Part shown: one piece after another, positions 36,468 through 48,159 of the stretch
How positions within the stretch are numbered: position 1 is the first letter of the stretch
How the letters are laid out: each line of letters opens with the position of its first letter
From: Eucalyptus grandis
Lineage: Eukaryota > Streptophyta > Magnoliopsida > Myrtales > Myrtaceae
Direction of reading: 5' to 3'
Assembly (NCBI RefSeq): GCF_016545825.1
Contig: NC_052613.1
Coordinates: 41,584,112-41,648,111, forward strand
Length of the DNA: 64,000 nucleotides
Position numbers and translations under genes: made by a program
Notes under the pieces: model-generated
Seen by the model: the letters and a program-made list of their open reading frames with translations, nothing else
Databases searched by the model: none
What the model was told of the DNA's origin: nothing

Positions 36468-38231
36468 GCCTTCTCTCTTCCTGGGTCTGCCATGTGAAAT
36501 GGAATGGGAGAACAAAAGGCTTTTACTTGAGAAATGAAAAAGACATGAATTTTTTTTGAAAATATGTGCTAATACTTTCAATGCAAGGAGTCTAAGGTAC
36601 TACTTACATTTCCATTACTTTCAGAAACCCACGTCCATGATTATAATCGCAACCAAGCCCACACTAAGCCCAGCCCAATCCAGATAACACTCAACAAGTT
36701 ATTACAGGTTAAGTCCACTAAGGTTCGTAACCAAATTATAGGAGGATTATCTCAATTCCTAGACAACCAAATTATATAACAATCTATGTGTTGAAAGACC
36801 GACCAGTCAAGGAATTGAAAGCATCTATCTAAGCACGGGAAAGGAAAACCCAATAAGCCCACCAAGGACTTAATCCCATGAGCAAAATTCAAGTCAAATT
36901 CCATCTTTCTCCTAAAAGACTAAACTATCAAGACTAAGTTTATATCAAAGTGACTAGTGAAACCCCTCGAGCTAGGCAGAACGTGGGTGATGGGGTATCA
37001 TGGCTCAAGACAATGGATACAATGAGGCTTTGATAATGAAGTCCATTTTCAAGGGGGAAAAAAAACTCAAGCAAAGCGCAGACGAACAAAATGGAAGCAG
37101 AGAATAAGCAATTCTTGGGTCACACAGCAAAAAATGATCTAGTCAACTGGGAAATATTCTCATATGAACAGCAGTAACAATGCACTGCGAGCCCAACTCA
37201 ACAAGATTAGAACTCACGTAGAGCCAAGAACAGAGCGAATCAATACAGATCAACCACCAAAAGGAGCAAAGAGGACACGGCACATAAAAATGCTACAGAG
37301 CCAACATGTCCTCAAGAACACAACACATGATCGCCTCGGGAAGGGCAACAGCAACGCAGACCACCAACACAAGCAGAGAACCAGACCATGACCAGCAGAA
37401 AGAAGATAAAAAAGAAGATAAGACGCGAGCGCAAGCACAAGGAGAAGTCCAGAGAGATCGGGACGAACCTGGAAACCCTAATGTCCAACAGCACCTGCGC
37501 AGAAATGCTCTCTTTCTTTTCTCTCCTCTATATAGGGAGAAGGATGAAAGCGAGAAGGGAGGAAAGGGCTATTTATAATATTCTGAAGATAAGAGGTGGA
37601 CTGTTGAATCAAGAAACTGAGGGGGATATCACCCTCATGTCTTCGCCGCTAGCTTTTGCTTCGTACACACCAGAGAACAGAAAAGGGAGGGAGGATGTGC
37701 ATGTGTATGTGGGGGGTCGTCAATTTATGAACTCAGCCATCGTGAGCATATATCGAGGCTCCAGGGTGGCAAACAAGAAGTGTCAGGAAGGCAACACGTC
37801 CTCGTGGGACCACAATCTGGAGAGGAAAAGAGGTAATCATTTTGAAAAAATTTCAGTCATGTAGTGCAAAGATTTCTTTCTCCACGCCTCTCTCTCTCTC
37901 TCTACCCTCGCTCTCTCTCCGACGAACTCTCTCTCTCTCTCCACCCTCCCTCTTTCCGACCGGTGAATCACCGTGAATAACCGACGAACCAAGAGGATAC
38001 CGGCGAGATGATTGTGAGCAACCGATCGGCGTGCGACCTCCCTCTCTCTCTCTGCCCTCCCTCTTTTCGATCAACTGGCATGCGATCTCTTGGCTACTTT
38101 ATCATCATTTGATGGATTAGTTTGTTTGACTGAAATTATTTATAGGTATTGCATGGAAGAGGATGCTACTCAACCTAGTTGTCTACTTTTACTTTCAGGG
38201 AGTACCACACCTTGATAATTTTAGGAGAGGA
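36468..38231. other. Spacer upstream of the transporter pseudogene
   Basis: On the minus strand a TATA-box-like CTATATAG (37528-37535) is followed by leader-like sequence with ATTAGGGTTTCC, so an old promoter for the pseudogene or another transcript may lie here. The long overlapping frames at 37160-37860 are unlike any known protein. CT-rich microsatellite stretches occupy about 37890-37945 and 38040-38065. Confidence 0.3.
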
Positions 38232-38442
38232 TTTTTTTTTTTTTTTTAGTGACCCAGGGAACCCGCGCACCGTACCAATACAGACAGCCCGAAAGACTCG
38301 AGGTAACGGGGGGTAAACCCTGGGGGCAACACGTGCTAACCATCACACACGTGCCACCGAGTAAGTCACGCCCGAGAATTGAACTCCTCCCCTTGCGTTA
38401 GGGGGAGAAGTTCGCCGCCAGCAACGCTACCCAGGTGGGTGG
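38232..38442 (-). mobile_element. tRNA-derived SINE, minus strand
   Basis: Read on the minus strand: a head with an A-box-like TAGCGTTGCTGG, a B-box-like GAGTTCAATTCTC, a body of about 190 bp ending GGGTTCCCTGGGTCAC, and an A-tail (the T run at 38232-38248). It shares layout and 3' end with the SINE at 63.25-63.47 kb. No clear target duplication was found, so it is probably older. Confidence 0.65.
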
Positions 38443-38693
38443 TAATTTTTTCTTTTACTTTTAAAGCCAAAGCTGAACATTAGCGATACACATGATAATT
38501 ACAAAACGTTATACTTGATTAAGTACATGGCAGTGACCTCTAACCCTCCCACGCCCAAGCCATTGTTCAGTTTTAATTGATACTTTTTGACGCATTCTCC
38601 TATTATATAATCAGGATCGTGGCAATCCATATATCTTACAACAACTTGGTTACCGGAGAAAAACCTGTATGACAAGCTTTCTCTTGTTGATGG

Positions 38694-39670
38694 TAGGGAA
38701 TTTGTTTTTGTAAGCTTTAAATATGCATGTTTTTTTTTTATTGTAAATAATTTTTCGTCGATTAATTATCTTTGTTAAAAAAATAAAAAAAGTTCTAAAC
38801 TTTTTATACTTGTGTCAATTTTGTCATAAATCTTTTAATTTAATGTTAATTCAGTCATTTTGATTAATTTTGGCTAGATTTTTCTAATTAGGCACCAGTA
38901 GATTACATGACATAGTCAGTGATGATGTTGACAACTTTTACTAATATTTTAATATTTTTTTATTTGATTTGATTTTTTCTTTTTCTTTTTTCCTTCTCCT
39001 CCTCGACCTCAGCGGCCATTGGCGATGCTCGAGCCCTCACTGGAGTTGCAAGGCTTGCCTAGGTTCAACGAGGCTCGACCCTTGAGGGTGAGCCTCACCA
39101 ACCTAGCGTGAGACCGTAACCTCGCCAAAGGCTGGATTTGACGGAGGGCGATTGCCACTCAGTGCAAGCAAGCCTTGTGGCTTTTGGCGAGGGCTTGAAC
39201 CTTGCTAGTGGTCAGTGAGGTTCACCTTGCCGGCCGTCGCCTCTGCCCGGTCATCAAACCTCGGGGACCGATTGGACAAAGAAAAAGAAAAAGAAAAGAA
39301 AATAATTTTTTTTTAAAATTAAAATATTATTAAAATTCGGCCACAATTAATTAAAAAAACACTAAATTAGTACCAAGTGAAAATGTTTGCACAAAGTAAA
39401 AAGTTTAGAACTAAATTGGCATCAATAAAATGTTTAAAACTAAATTGACATAAATATAAAAGATTTAGGATTTTCTTTTATACTTTCTCCAATTATCTTC
39501 AACAAACCAAATGCATGAAAATCCAAAAAACTTAGTCTCAGAATTTTTTTACGCTCAAATAAACACACCCTAAATAATATTATTAAACAAATAAGGATCA
39601 TCACAGCAAGTAGCCTCCAGCTTTTGAGGTTTTCGTTTTCCCTTTTGGCTGAAAGGTTCAAAGTATTGAT
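38694..39670. repeat. Segmental duplication, copy B
   Basis: Direct repeat of 32469-33592, about 6.2 kb away, diverged by scattered substitutions and indels. Together the copies flank the transporter pseudogene. Confidence 0.8.
38773..39490. mobile_element. Mutator-like TIR element inside copy B
   Basis: Same element as in copy A, with the same 9-bp flanks AATTATCTT at 38764-38772 and 39491-39499. It is shorter because its GC core lacks the internal duplication of copy A. Confidence 0.7.
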
Positions 39671-40035
39671 CGTACATAAGCATGCCCAAAGATGCTAAAT
39701 GACCTTCTTAGCTAATCTAAATTTGTACCGATGATTTTTGTCTTAGGTGACAACAATATAAGGTTACATTCCAGAAAATTAAAATTCGACTATAATTAAA
39801 AAAAAAAAACTAAATATCGTGCAGAAAAATAGAACTTCAGTAATTGTACAATAAGTTTACGAAATTAAATATCCTACAAAAGGAAATTATGGATAGCAAA
39901 GGTAAAAATCCCTTACAAAGCGTTTGAATCATGAGATGGTGACCTAGGGTAAAGATTGAAGAACTAACGAAACAATGAATGCAGAGATTGAACTCTAACT
40001 CTAATAAAACAACCATTTCCCATCTTTCATTTGAG

Positions 40036-41554
40036 GACGTGCGGACTCTTGGAGTGCCATAACTTTGCACAAAAGACGCTTAAGTGCCATAATTTATGAA
40101 AGGTATACTTAAATGTCAAAATCAGAGCAAAAATAGATCACTTGAGTGCTAATTCAGCCAAAGTCTGGCCAAAAGGCCGACGTGGCATTTTTCCGGCGAC
40201 AAGCGAGCCTAAAACGACGTCGTTTTGTTTACCGACGTGGCAAAAATAATATAAAAATTAATTAAATTAAATTTAGTTAAAATATTAAAAAATAATAATT
40301 TAAAAAAGGGGGTGGTGGCTGAGGACCGCCGCCGCCTCCATGCCATTGCCCCGGAAGGACCGGCGACGGAGGGGGAGGGTTGGCCGGGTCGCCGGCCGAC
40401 TGGGCGCGAGGGCTCGCAAGCCCTCGCCCAAATTCGGCGAGGGTCGGCGATCCTCGCTCGGCCGGGCCAAGGGTCGTTGCTCGTCAAGGCGACCCCCAGC
40501 GGGTGGCGGCCCTTGGCTTGGCCGGGCAAGGGCCGCCGACCCTTGCCGGATCTGGGCGAGGGCTGCGACCCCTCGCCACTCGCCGAACCGGGCAAGGGTT
40601 GCAACCCTCACCGCCTGTCTACCGGTCCTTCTCGGTGCGGCGAAATGCTCACCCTCGCCATCGCCCTTTTTTTTTTTTTTAAATATAATTTTTTAATTAT
40701 TTAACTAAATGTAATTTAAAAATTATTATTTTTGAATATTTTAACTAAATTTAATTTTAAAATTATTATTTTTGAATGTTTTAACTAAATTTGATTTTAA
40801 AATTATTATTTTTTAATGTTTTAACTAAATTTGATTTTAAAATTATTATTTTTGAATGTTTTAACTAAATTTGATTTTAAAATTATTATTTTTGAATGTT
40901 TTAACTAAATTTGATTTTAAAATTATTATTTTTTAATGTTTTAACTAAATTTGATTTTAAAATTATTATTTTTTAATGTTTTAACTAAATTTGATTTTAA
41001 AATTATTATTTTTTAATGTTTTAACTAAATTTAATTTTAAAATTATTATTTTTTAATGTTTTAACTAAATTTGATTTTAAAATTATTGTTTTTAATGTTT
41101 TAACTAAATTTGATTTTAAAATTATTTTTTTAATGTTTTAATTTGATTTTAAAATTATTATTTTTTAATGTTTTAACTAAATTTGATTTTAAAATTATTA
41201 TTTTTTAATGTTTTAACTAAATTTAATTTTAAAATTATTATTTTTTAATATTTTAACTAAATTTAATTTAATTAATTTTTATATTATTTTTTTACCACGT
41301 TAGCTCAAAACGACGCCGTTTTTGATTATTTGTCATGTCAGCGCACAAAAAATAATTTTGGGCTCACTTCACTAGAAAAATGCCACATTAGCCTTTTGAC
41401 TGGACTTTGCCGGAGTGGCTATTAAGTGATATGTTTTTTTTCGAATGTGATACTTAAGCCGTACTTTTCGTAAGTTATGTCATTTAAGTGTCGTAAGTTA
41501 TGATTTAAGTGTCATTTTTGCAAAAGTTATGACTTGAAACGTTTTTTTTTTACC
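40036..41554. mobile_element. Long-TIR Mutator-like element, about 1.5 kb
   Basis: The arms are inverted copies over about 250 bp: the left arm has AAGTGCCATAA, CCAAAAGGCCGACGTGGCA and AAAACGACGTCGTTTTG, and the right arm has these in inverted form (AAAACGACGCCGTTTTTG at about 41308). TTCATTTGAG flanks both sides (40026-40035 and 41555-41564), a 9-10 bp target duplication. The interior is a GC-rich core (40310-40650) with CTCGCC/GGCGAGGG motifs plus a 40-bp tandem array. No transposase frame. Confidence 0.7.
40696..41275. repeat. 40-bp AT-rich minisatellite, about 14 copies
   Basis: The unit is about TTTTAACTAAATTTGATTTT plus AAAATTATTATTTTTGAATG, repeated in tandem with few differences. One unit near 41130 is shortened. 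The neighbouring left arm carries one inverted single copy (about 40265-40305), so the array grew from arm sequence of the host element. Confidence 0.88.
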
Positions 41555-41795
41555 TTCATTTGAGAGTAACTACATGAACAACAATAAAAGAAAATAAAAA
41601 TTACCCACTCTCAATTTTTTTAAACGAATACTGTTTATAAAAAATAGAATTTTTAAATACTTATTTTGTTGCGCAAAAAGTTTATATTATAAATTTTAAA
41701 TACTTCAGTTGCTGGAGTTTAAGCGTTAATCAACCGTTTCCTTTCCATAAGTTCAGCAGCCCCCTATCTCTCGTTGGAGAATCCAGGCAAATGAA

Positions 41796-43718
41796 ATGAG
41801 AAAATGGCAGACCTTCTCGCCCCTGGAAGCCACCGCCCTCCTCCAGCTCTGCCGCGACGCCGGGTCGCTGGCCCAGTGCAAGCAGGTCCACCAGCGGATC
41901 GTCCAGCACGGCCTGCAGGCCGACCAGTTCGTGGCCACCAAGCTGACCCAGTCGTACGCGGACCTGGACGACGCCGCCTCCGCCGACCGGCTCTTCCGCC
42001 GCCTGCTCCGGCCCAACGTGTTCGCCTGGACCGCCGTCCTCGCCCACCGCTCGAGGAGCGGCGCGTTCGGCGCCTGCGTCGGCGCCTACCGCGACATGAA
42101 GCGCGCGGGCGTCGCCCCCGACGGCTACGTGTTCCCGAGCGTCCTGAGGGCGTGCGCTCAGTCCGGGCGCGCGGAGGTGGGCGCGGTCGTGCACAGGGAC
42201 GTGATCGCGCGCGCGTGCGAAGCGAACGTGCAGGTCTGTAATGCCCTGATCGACATGTACGGGAAATGCGGGGACGTGGAGAGCGCGAGGCGGGTGTTCG
42301 ACGAAATGGGTGACCGGGATTTGCTGTCGTGGAACTCCGTGATGTCGGGGTATATTTGGAACGGGTTGCATGGTTCGGCCGTGGAGTTGCTTCCGGCCAT
42401 GAGGTCGGAGGGGCTCGACCCCGATATCGTGACTTGGAATATGGTGATGGATGCGTATTGCCAGATGGGGCTTTTCGATGAGGCTAGGAACGTGTTGGAA
42501 CAAATCGAAGAGCCTAACACCATTTCGTGGACCACTTTGATATCGGGTTATTGCAGGATTGGTAAGCATAAGACCTCGCTGGAGGTTTTTTGGGATATGG
42601 TAAATGCAGGCAAGGTTTGGCCCGACATGAGGACTCTGTCGAGTGCTCTAACGTCGTGCCGTCATCTTGGGGCTCTTGTGATTGGTAAGGAAATTCACGC
42701 CCATGGGATCAAAACAGAATCGAGGAGTTCATTTTACAGTTCAGCCGGCGCTGCCCTGTTGACAATGTATGCCAAATGCGGGAAAATCCAGGAGGCAACG
42801 AGGGTATTTGAACAGATGGACAAGTCCGATTTTGTCACTTGGAATGCAATGATTCTCGGTTTTGTTGACCTGGGATATGGAAACTCAGCAATTGTGTGTT
42901 TCATCGAAATGTTAAACCTTGGAATCGCTTTCGATCAAATTACTATATCTACTCTTCTGCCGGTGTGTGACTTAACCTTGGGAAAGCAGATTCATGCCTA
43001 CATCCAGAAAAACAGCTCTCTCTCTGGTGTAATCACGTGGAATGCACTTATACACATGTACTCCAAACAGGGATGCATCCAATCTGCTCTTTCCATCTTT
43101 TCTAACATGGAGACGAAAGACATAATTTCTTGGAACTCAATTATTGGAGGTTTTGGTATGCACGGGCATGGTGAAGCTGCTCTCCAGCTGTTGCAAGAGA
43201 TGAAAGTTTCTGGATTTCAGCCCAATTCTGTGACTCTTACTTCTGCGCTGTCTGCTTGCAGTCACTCGGGCCTCGTACATGAGGGGCTTCGACTTTTCAA
43301 CAGCATGCCAAGCTTCGGTCTTACTCCGGCAATGGAGCATTTTGCTTGTGTTGTTGATATGCTAGCACGTGCTGGGCAGCTTGAGGAAGCTGTGGAGCTT
43401 ATTAGGAAAATGCCTTCTCCTCCTGACAAACGAATTTGGGGGGCTTTACTTGCGGCTTGTCAAGCTTATCACAATGTTGATGTTGCTTGCCTGGCTGCAG
43501 AAGCATTGATCCACTTGGAACCTGACCATGCTGGACATTATGTTACGTTGGCAAATATATATGCAAAAGCAGGCAGGTGGGATGATGCTGTAAGAGTGAG
43601 GAAGGTGATGGAAGGACAAAAATTGGTCAAGCCATTTGGATATAGTTGGGTTGAAGGTGAAGATCAATGTCATGATGGACGGAGTGACAGACGAAGTGAC
43701 TTGTCTTATGCGTTATAA
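41796..43718 (+). CDS. PLS-class pentatricopeptide repeat protein, E subgroup
   Basis: PPR proteins bind organelle RNA, one base per repeat, and act in editing, splicing or stability. This is a single 640-codon exon, normal for the class. Repeats cover about residues 40-530, with PLS signatures such as NALIDMYGKCGDVESARRVF, DLLSWNSVMSGYIWNG, TISWTTLISGYCRIG, ALLTMYAKCGKIQEATRVFE and DIISWNSIIGGFGMHGHG. An E-type tail follows (IWGALLAACQAY, LEPDHAGHYVTLANIYAKAG, KPFGYSWVEG); there is no DYW domain, so any editing role would need a partner deaminase. The N-terminus is not obviously an organelle transit peptide. The first 440 bp are strikingly GC-rich compared with the rest. The overlapping antisense frame (41730-42569) is a shadow of this GC bias. 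Confidence 0.93.
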   Translation: MRKWQTFSPLEATALLQLCRDAGSLAQCKQVHQRIVQHGLQADQFVATKLTQSYADLDDAASADRLFRRLLRPNVFAWTAVLAHRSRSGAFGACVGAYRDMKRAGVAPDGYVFPSVLRACAQSGRAEVGAVVHRDVIARACEANVQVCNALIDMYGKCGDVESARRVFDEMGDRDLLSWNSVMSGYIWNGLHGSAVELLPAMRSEGLDPDIVTWNMVMDAYCQMGLFDEARNVLEQIEEPNTISWTTLISGYCRIGKHKTSLEVFWDMVNAGKVWPDMRTLSSALTSCRHLGALVIGKEIHAHGIKTESRSSFYSSAGAALLTMYAKCGKIQEATRVFEQMDKSDFVTWNAMILGFVDLGYGNSAIVCFIEMLNLGIAFDQITISTLLPVCDLTLGKQIHAYIQKNSSLSGVITWNALIHMYSKQGCIQSALSIFSNMETKDIISWNSIIGGFGMHGHGEAALQLLQEMKVSGFQPNSVTLTSALSACSHSGLVHEGLRLFNSMPSFGLTPAMEHFACVVDMLARAGQLEEAVELIRKMPSPPDKRIWGALLAACQAYHNVDVACLAAEALIHLEPDHAGHYVTLANIYAKAGRWDDAVRVRKVMEGQKLVKPFGYSWVEGEDQCHDGRSDRRSDLSYAL

Positions 43719-44238
43719 TTTTCTTCCCCATTGAGGTGGTTGGTGTATGTCTTCTGGGATCTAAATCAGCATGTACTCTGCCACTCTTTTGGAGAAGGTT
43801 GGACAACATAGACGTGGTTTTGCAACCTTACTGTGAGTCGGATACGTGTGGGAGTGACAATGGTTGAAAAGATTTATTTTTGAAGAAGGGAAAGCCATAA
43901 ATGGCTTGAAGGGATTTCATTGGATACAATGTTAAGGTAAGATGTGCAATAATTATTTTTTAAAAGTATATACCATTTGAGAATGGTGCTTGACATAGTT
44001 TGCACAGTAGATCTCAGAGTCTTAACTTAGCTTCGGACTATTTCATTTCACTCATCAAGAAACTAAAATTCTGAAAAGGAAAGCAGGTGAATGTCCCATA
44101 ACCATCTGATAATCAGTAAAGGATATGAAATATGCACTGTATGATCAACTGTCGATGCAATCATTGCACATGTATGGATTTAGGCATGCCTAAAGACAAT
44201 TGTACCTGGAGAGAAGGAAAAAAACTATCTAGCAAGAT
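43719..44238. other. Spacer between two convergent genes
   Basis: Probably holds the 3' UTRs of the PPR gene (+) and the GATA gene (-). Nothing else was recognised. Confidence 0.4.
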
Positions 44239-45816
44239 TCATGACTCTATATTTCCTAACTGCGATGGCCTCTGAGCATTTGCTGCAACTTCTGTGTCCT
44301 CACCATTTGTGGCCTCCCTAATTCTAATTACCTTCTTGTGAAAATGGGAATGCAGAGAAGGGACATATGTTGGGCTTGCACTGGGACGGTACTCTGGAAA
44401 GAGGCGACCTGTCTTGTAACGGATACCACAAGCATTGCAGAGAGTTTTGGGCCCCATGGGCCCCAGTCTCCACATTGGGGACTCGGTTGCTGCACAATGC
44501 ACACATCTTCTCGGTTGATTCGGCTGCTGTGGAGACTGATCCTCCTCCTTTCTTCTCCTTTTGGCAGGGTCCTGCGGATTCTCATGGAGAGAAGATTCTG
44601 AGCATGATTTGAGAGGAGAGTGTTAAAAGCAGTAGAGGATTGAAGCTGGTGAAGGGATAGTGACTCTAAGATTACAAATATACCCTATTGCTTACTGCGA
44701 GGGCATTTCTCATGGTAAGAGAGGCTGGAGGTGTTGGGTGCCAAGATTTCGGAAGTGTTAAAGCTACTGTTGATCTCCAGGACTGAGACTGGACTTGGAG
44801 CCTCGATTAGCATGGCTTGTTGACCACCTGGAGTATTATCCTCAACTTGGCTTGGCAGAACTTGTCGTGTACTTCTTTGCTCGGCCTGAACACGAAATCA
44901 GAGTTCAAGAAAAGAAGAAGGGCTGGAGCCTCCACCGGGTTATGATGATTAATTGAATGAGCATAGCGATCTCATGATGAACACAGAATGATAAAGTGAC
45001 AGTCACCCTTCCAGGCAGTCCTTGGGTCCAAGGAGTGCAGGACATCTTACCCTATGTGAAAAGCCACACAGCCAGTTCATCCATTTTCGAGTAATCCTCC
45101 TCCCCAACAACTACAATTTCTTTCCTAAAAGCAACTTCAGTCACAGACAGCTGAAGTGATCGTGAAAATCTTGCTTCCGTGGCAATTAAATCCTTGCAAC
45201 GATGCACGCCATTGCCTATTGAAACAAATGCAGCTTGTTGAATGTATCGTTCTTTTCTTTTTCGATTTGACTGTTGAATATCATGTTCACTTTGGCATTG
45301 CAGTGCTACTTTTTACTCCTATCTTTACCCAATCCACAAATTCATTGATTTTTCTCTTTCGGGCTCCAAACTTAAGTTCACGAGTCTATTCCGCCCTGCC
45401 CTCCAGAACTTGACGTTTCCCTGATTCCACGGCCACAGTAATTTCCTCCACAGTAATATTTTCCATGCAATACGAAGTGAAGATACTCTAGGACCCAAAA
45501 GAAATGCTAAAAATTTCATCTTTTTCATAGGAAAAATGCTCACCTGAAAGGGACTCAGTGACAGTTTGGAAGCGTGATCGCCCGAATTAGCCCCAAATTC
45601 ATTTGTTGGAGTCCGACTCACCGATGAGAAATCTGACGACTGTATCGGAACTAATGCAGCATCCCCTTGTCCCGCTTTCCTTATATGGTCTTTAGTATCA
45701 TCTTCATCAAGGAAGAAACGCAACCAGTCGAAGAATTCATCAGAGACATCAGTGAAGTTCGTCAAGAACCAAGAGCGAGACATGCCCACGAAGTGACCCG
45801 TGGAAGAAAGCGTCAT
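44239..45816 (-). CDS. GATA-type zinc finger transcription factor
   Basis: Plant class I GATA regulator, nuclear. Three exons on the minus strand: 45544-45816, 44696-44885, 44239-44597; phases join to 822 nt, 273 aa. The zinc finger in exon 3 reads [20 protein letters not shown] then TLCNAC: the CX2CX18CX2C plant type, followed by [20 protein letters not shown] and LHSHFHKKV, typical of subfamily I. A basic stretch PAKRRRKEE lies just before the finger, and exon 2 has the family-like SPVSVLE motif. Exon 1 (start [11 protein letters not shown]) is acidic in part (FFLDEDD) and poorly conserved; a second Met 11 codons in (45783) could also be the start. Upstream to 46.0 kb is likely promoter. 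Confidence 0.85.
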
Positions 45817-46720
45817 CCTTGACTAGAGGCACAACAAAATTACGTTTAGACCGCCTTTGCTTACACGCATATATATACACATACGAAAAAAAGGAAGTTC
45901 TTTTTCGAATTGTAGATTATAAAAAAAAAAAGATCCTACCTACTGATAGAAAAATTAATATTGAGATTGTGAATTATCGCCACGTTTACTTGCCTTATCC
46001 GATTAAAGATTAGAGTCAATGCCGCTAGGATTCCCAGCAATGACCGAATCTTTGTTCCGGATAAATACTAGGATTATTCCTGGAACGTTCCTTAATTACG
46101 AACAGATTGATGATTCTTTTAGGATTGGCAAAAAATCAATGTGCTGTTTAATTCATCGCATTCGTAATTATTTCTCCTAAGAAGGGTTGATGAAATTTGA
46201 AGCTTTTGGTAACTGTAGAATAATGTTAAGTATATAAATTGGATTAACAAATTAGATATCTGTTTGGGTTAAAAGTAAATTAAAAGTACTGAGTATGATC
46301 CAAATTAGATATCTGTCTGGATTAAAAGTAAATTAAAAGTACTGAGTATGAAGGTAGATTTCTATTAGGCATTGAATACTTATCCACTTGCTTGAATTTA
46401 AGGCACACTTATAATTCGACATTTGAATGGTTTATTGATCTTATAAACAGGATGTTTTGTATTACACGGATCTTTATTTTCTTTTTTCTTTGACCGAATT
46501 TTGAGTTCCTGAAAAATCCGTAATTAATTGAATTTTTCCTCTACAATTCCATGTGTGAATAAACTAATTTAAGATTTTTCATTCTTTTTTCAATCTTAAA
46601 TTTCCATGCTTAAGTACAGATTGGATCTATCCGGGATATGTATGTTGAGCAAACACAACCAAACATCATACATGGCAATTTGACTAAGAGTACATGAGCG
46701 AGAAGTACACTATCAGTGCC
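45817..46720. other. GATA promoter side and spacer
   Basis: A local imperfect tandem repeat of about 58 bp with AAATTAGATATCTGT..GTAAATTAAAAGTACTGAGTATGA lies at about 46245-46350. No other feature recognised. Confidence 0.45.
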
Positions 46721-46724
46721 ATAA

Positions 46725-47480
46725 GTTGTGTACGGCGTACACTTTGGCGTCAAAATTTTCTGTCGGATCACTTAAAAATCGAAAAAAAAAATGATCACTT
46801 TGGTGCCACTGGTGAGAGATTCCGGCCAAAATGATTACGTGGCTTCGAGGAGCCTTTTAAATGACGTTGTTTTCTGTCTTTCTTAAGAAAACGATGTCGT
46901 TTATAGAAAACGACGTCATTTTGCCATCAGATGTGGATGGCCTCACAAAAATGATGTTGCACAGCTCATTTGGAATTGAAATTAAGGTTTTTTTTTTTTG
47001 TTCAATCCTCACCGACTTAGCTTGCTCGGCCACCGTGCTCCGCCACCGTCGCTCCGCCACCGTGCTCGACCACCGTCGCTCGGCCTCGGTCGTAGTTGCT
47101 CGACTAGGTGAGCAAGGAGAGGCTGAGGTTGTTTCTCGAGCAAGAAGAGATGGGAAAATAGGAGGCGAGGGCGGAGGAGGAGGAGGAAGAAAGGGGTTCG
47201 AAGGTGCAAAGAGAGAGAGAAGATGAAGAGTGCGAGGGAAACAAGGAGGGCGCAGATGGAGATGGTGGATCAGGTTCTGCTCAGAGAGTGGCTGGTGCTG
47301 GTGCTATTTTTCCGGAAAGAAGACGACGCCGCCATGCCTTCTCTCTCTTGATTTGAGATTTAGGGTTTCGACTGGGGGAAAACACCAAACGACGTGTTTT
47401 GTGGTTTACATGCTGACTGTACTCTCCGGCGAGCCACATCAGCATAAAAAATTAATAAAAAACTGCCACGTCGGATTTCC
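46725..47480. mobile_element. Remnant related to the long-TIR element at 40.0 kb
   Basis: The left part has AGTGCCATAAGTTGTG, CACTTTGGTGCCACTGG, TTCCGGCCAAAATGATTACG and AAACGACGTCATTTT, like the arms of the 40.0-41.6 kb element. The right part has only partial inverted matches (AAACGACGTGTTTTG, CTCCGGCGAGCCACATCAGC, GCCACGTCGG). The middle is GC-rich with CACCGT/CCGCCAC repeats. No target duplication found. Confidence 0.45.
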
Positions 47481-48159
47481 CCTAGTACATGAATAGTGGG
47501 AGAAGCAAGTAAGGATCCACTTTGATGAAATGTGTATAAACACTTGAACATTATAAGAATAAGGAAGATGGGGAATATATGCTTGGCCTCCATTGACATC
47601 AAAACTTAGCCCGTATGGAGAAAAACCACCAGCTTTTGGTCCCATGATAAAGGCATTTCGACAGTATACCAAATTTAAGCAACGATTTCGATCTGAAAGT
47701 TGGTACGTGATTATCAGCGTCAATGAGAGCATGATACAGGATTTGAGGCTACAATTTCTCGTTCCAGCATTCTTCCTGAACACTTGACCATGGACGATGT
47801 TATGATCTCATCAACGAAGCATATGGAGCACAATGGCGACACAGAGGTAAAACTAAAAAGAATTGGAATGATTATAAGCCTCTTGACTTGAGATTCAGTA
47901 GCTATCGATTCAACCCGAAATGGGGTTATAATCACATTGAGGAACAGAGTGGAGGCTACATTGAGAAGCAAAGGTAAATAAATGACTACCTTCTCCTAGA
48001 ATAGTAGAAAGAAGTATCATCTAAGGATTGATTTTTTTTCACAGACCTGAACCAGGACTAACCTATCCCACGTAGGGGCTTGAATCCAATCTCTTCCTAC
48101 CACCTACAGAGACTTTAAGACATTGCAGTCCATGAGATTTTTACGAAATGCACGTACAT

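Noticed and set aside
37160..37864. Overlapping frames of 75-158 codons
   Set aside because: Low-complexity Lys/Arg/Gln-rich translations in several frames; the sequence looks more like an old leader or promoter on the minus strand.
32469..39670. Copies A and B as the two LTRs of a retrotransposon around the transporter
   Set aside because: The ends lack TG...CA, no primer-binding site or gag-pol remnant lies inside, and no 5-bp target duplication flanks the pair.
41730..42569. 279-codon open frame on the minus strand
   Set aside because: It lies fully across the PPR gene in its GC-rich part, where stop codons are rare by composition; the protein resembles no family.
47439..47783. 114-codon minus-strand frame containing GPKAGGFSPYGLSFD
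   Set aside because: No family recognised, no splice partners, and it lies just outside the TPST duplication; treated as chance.
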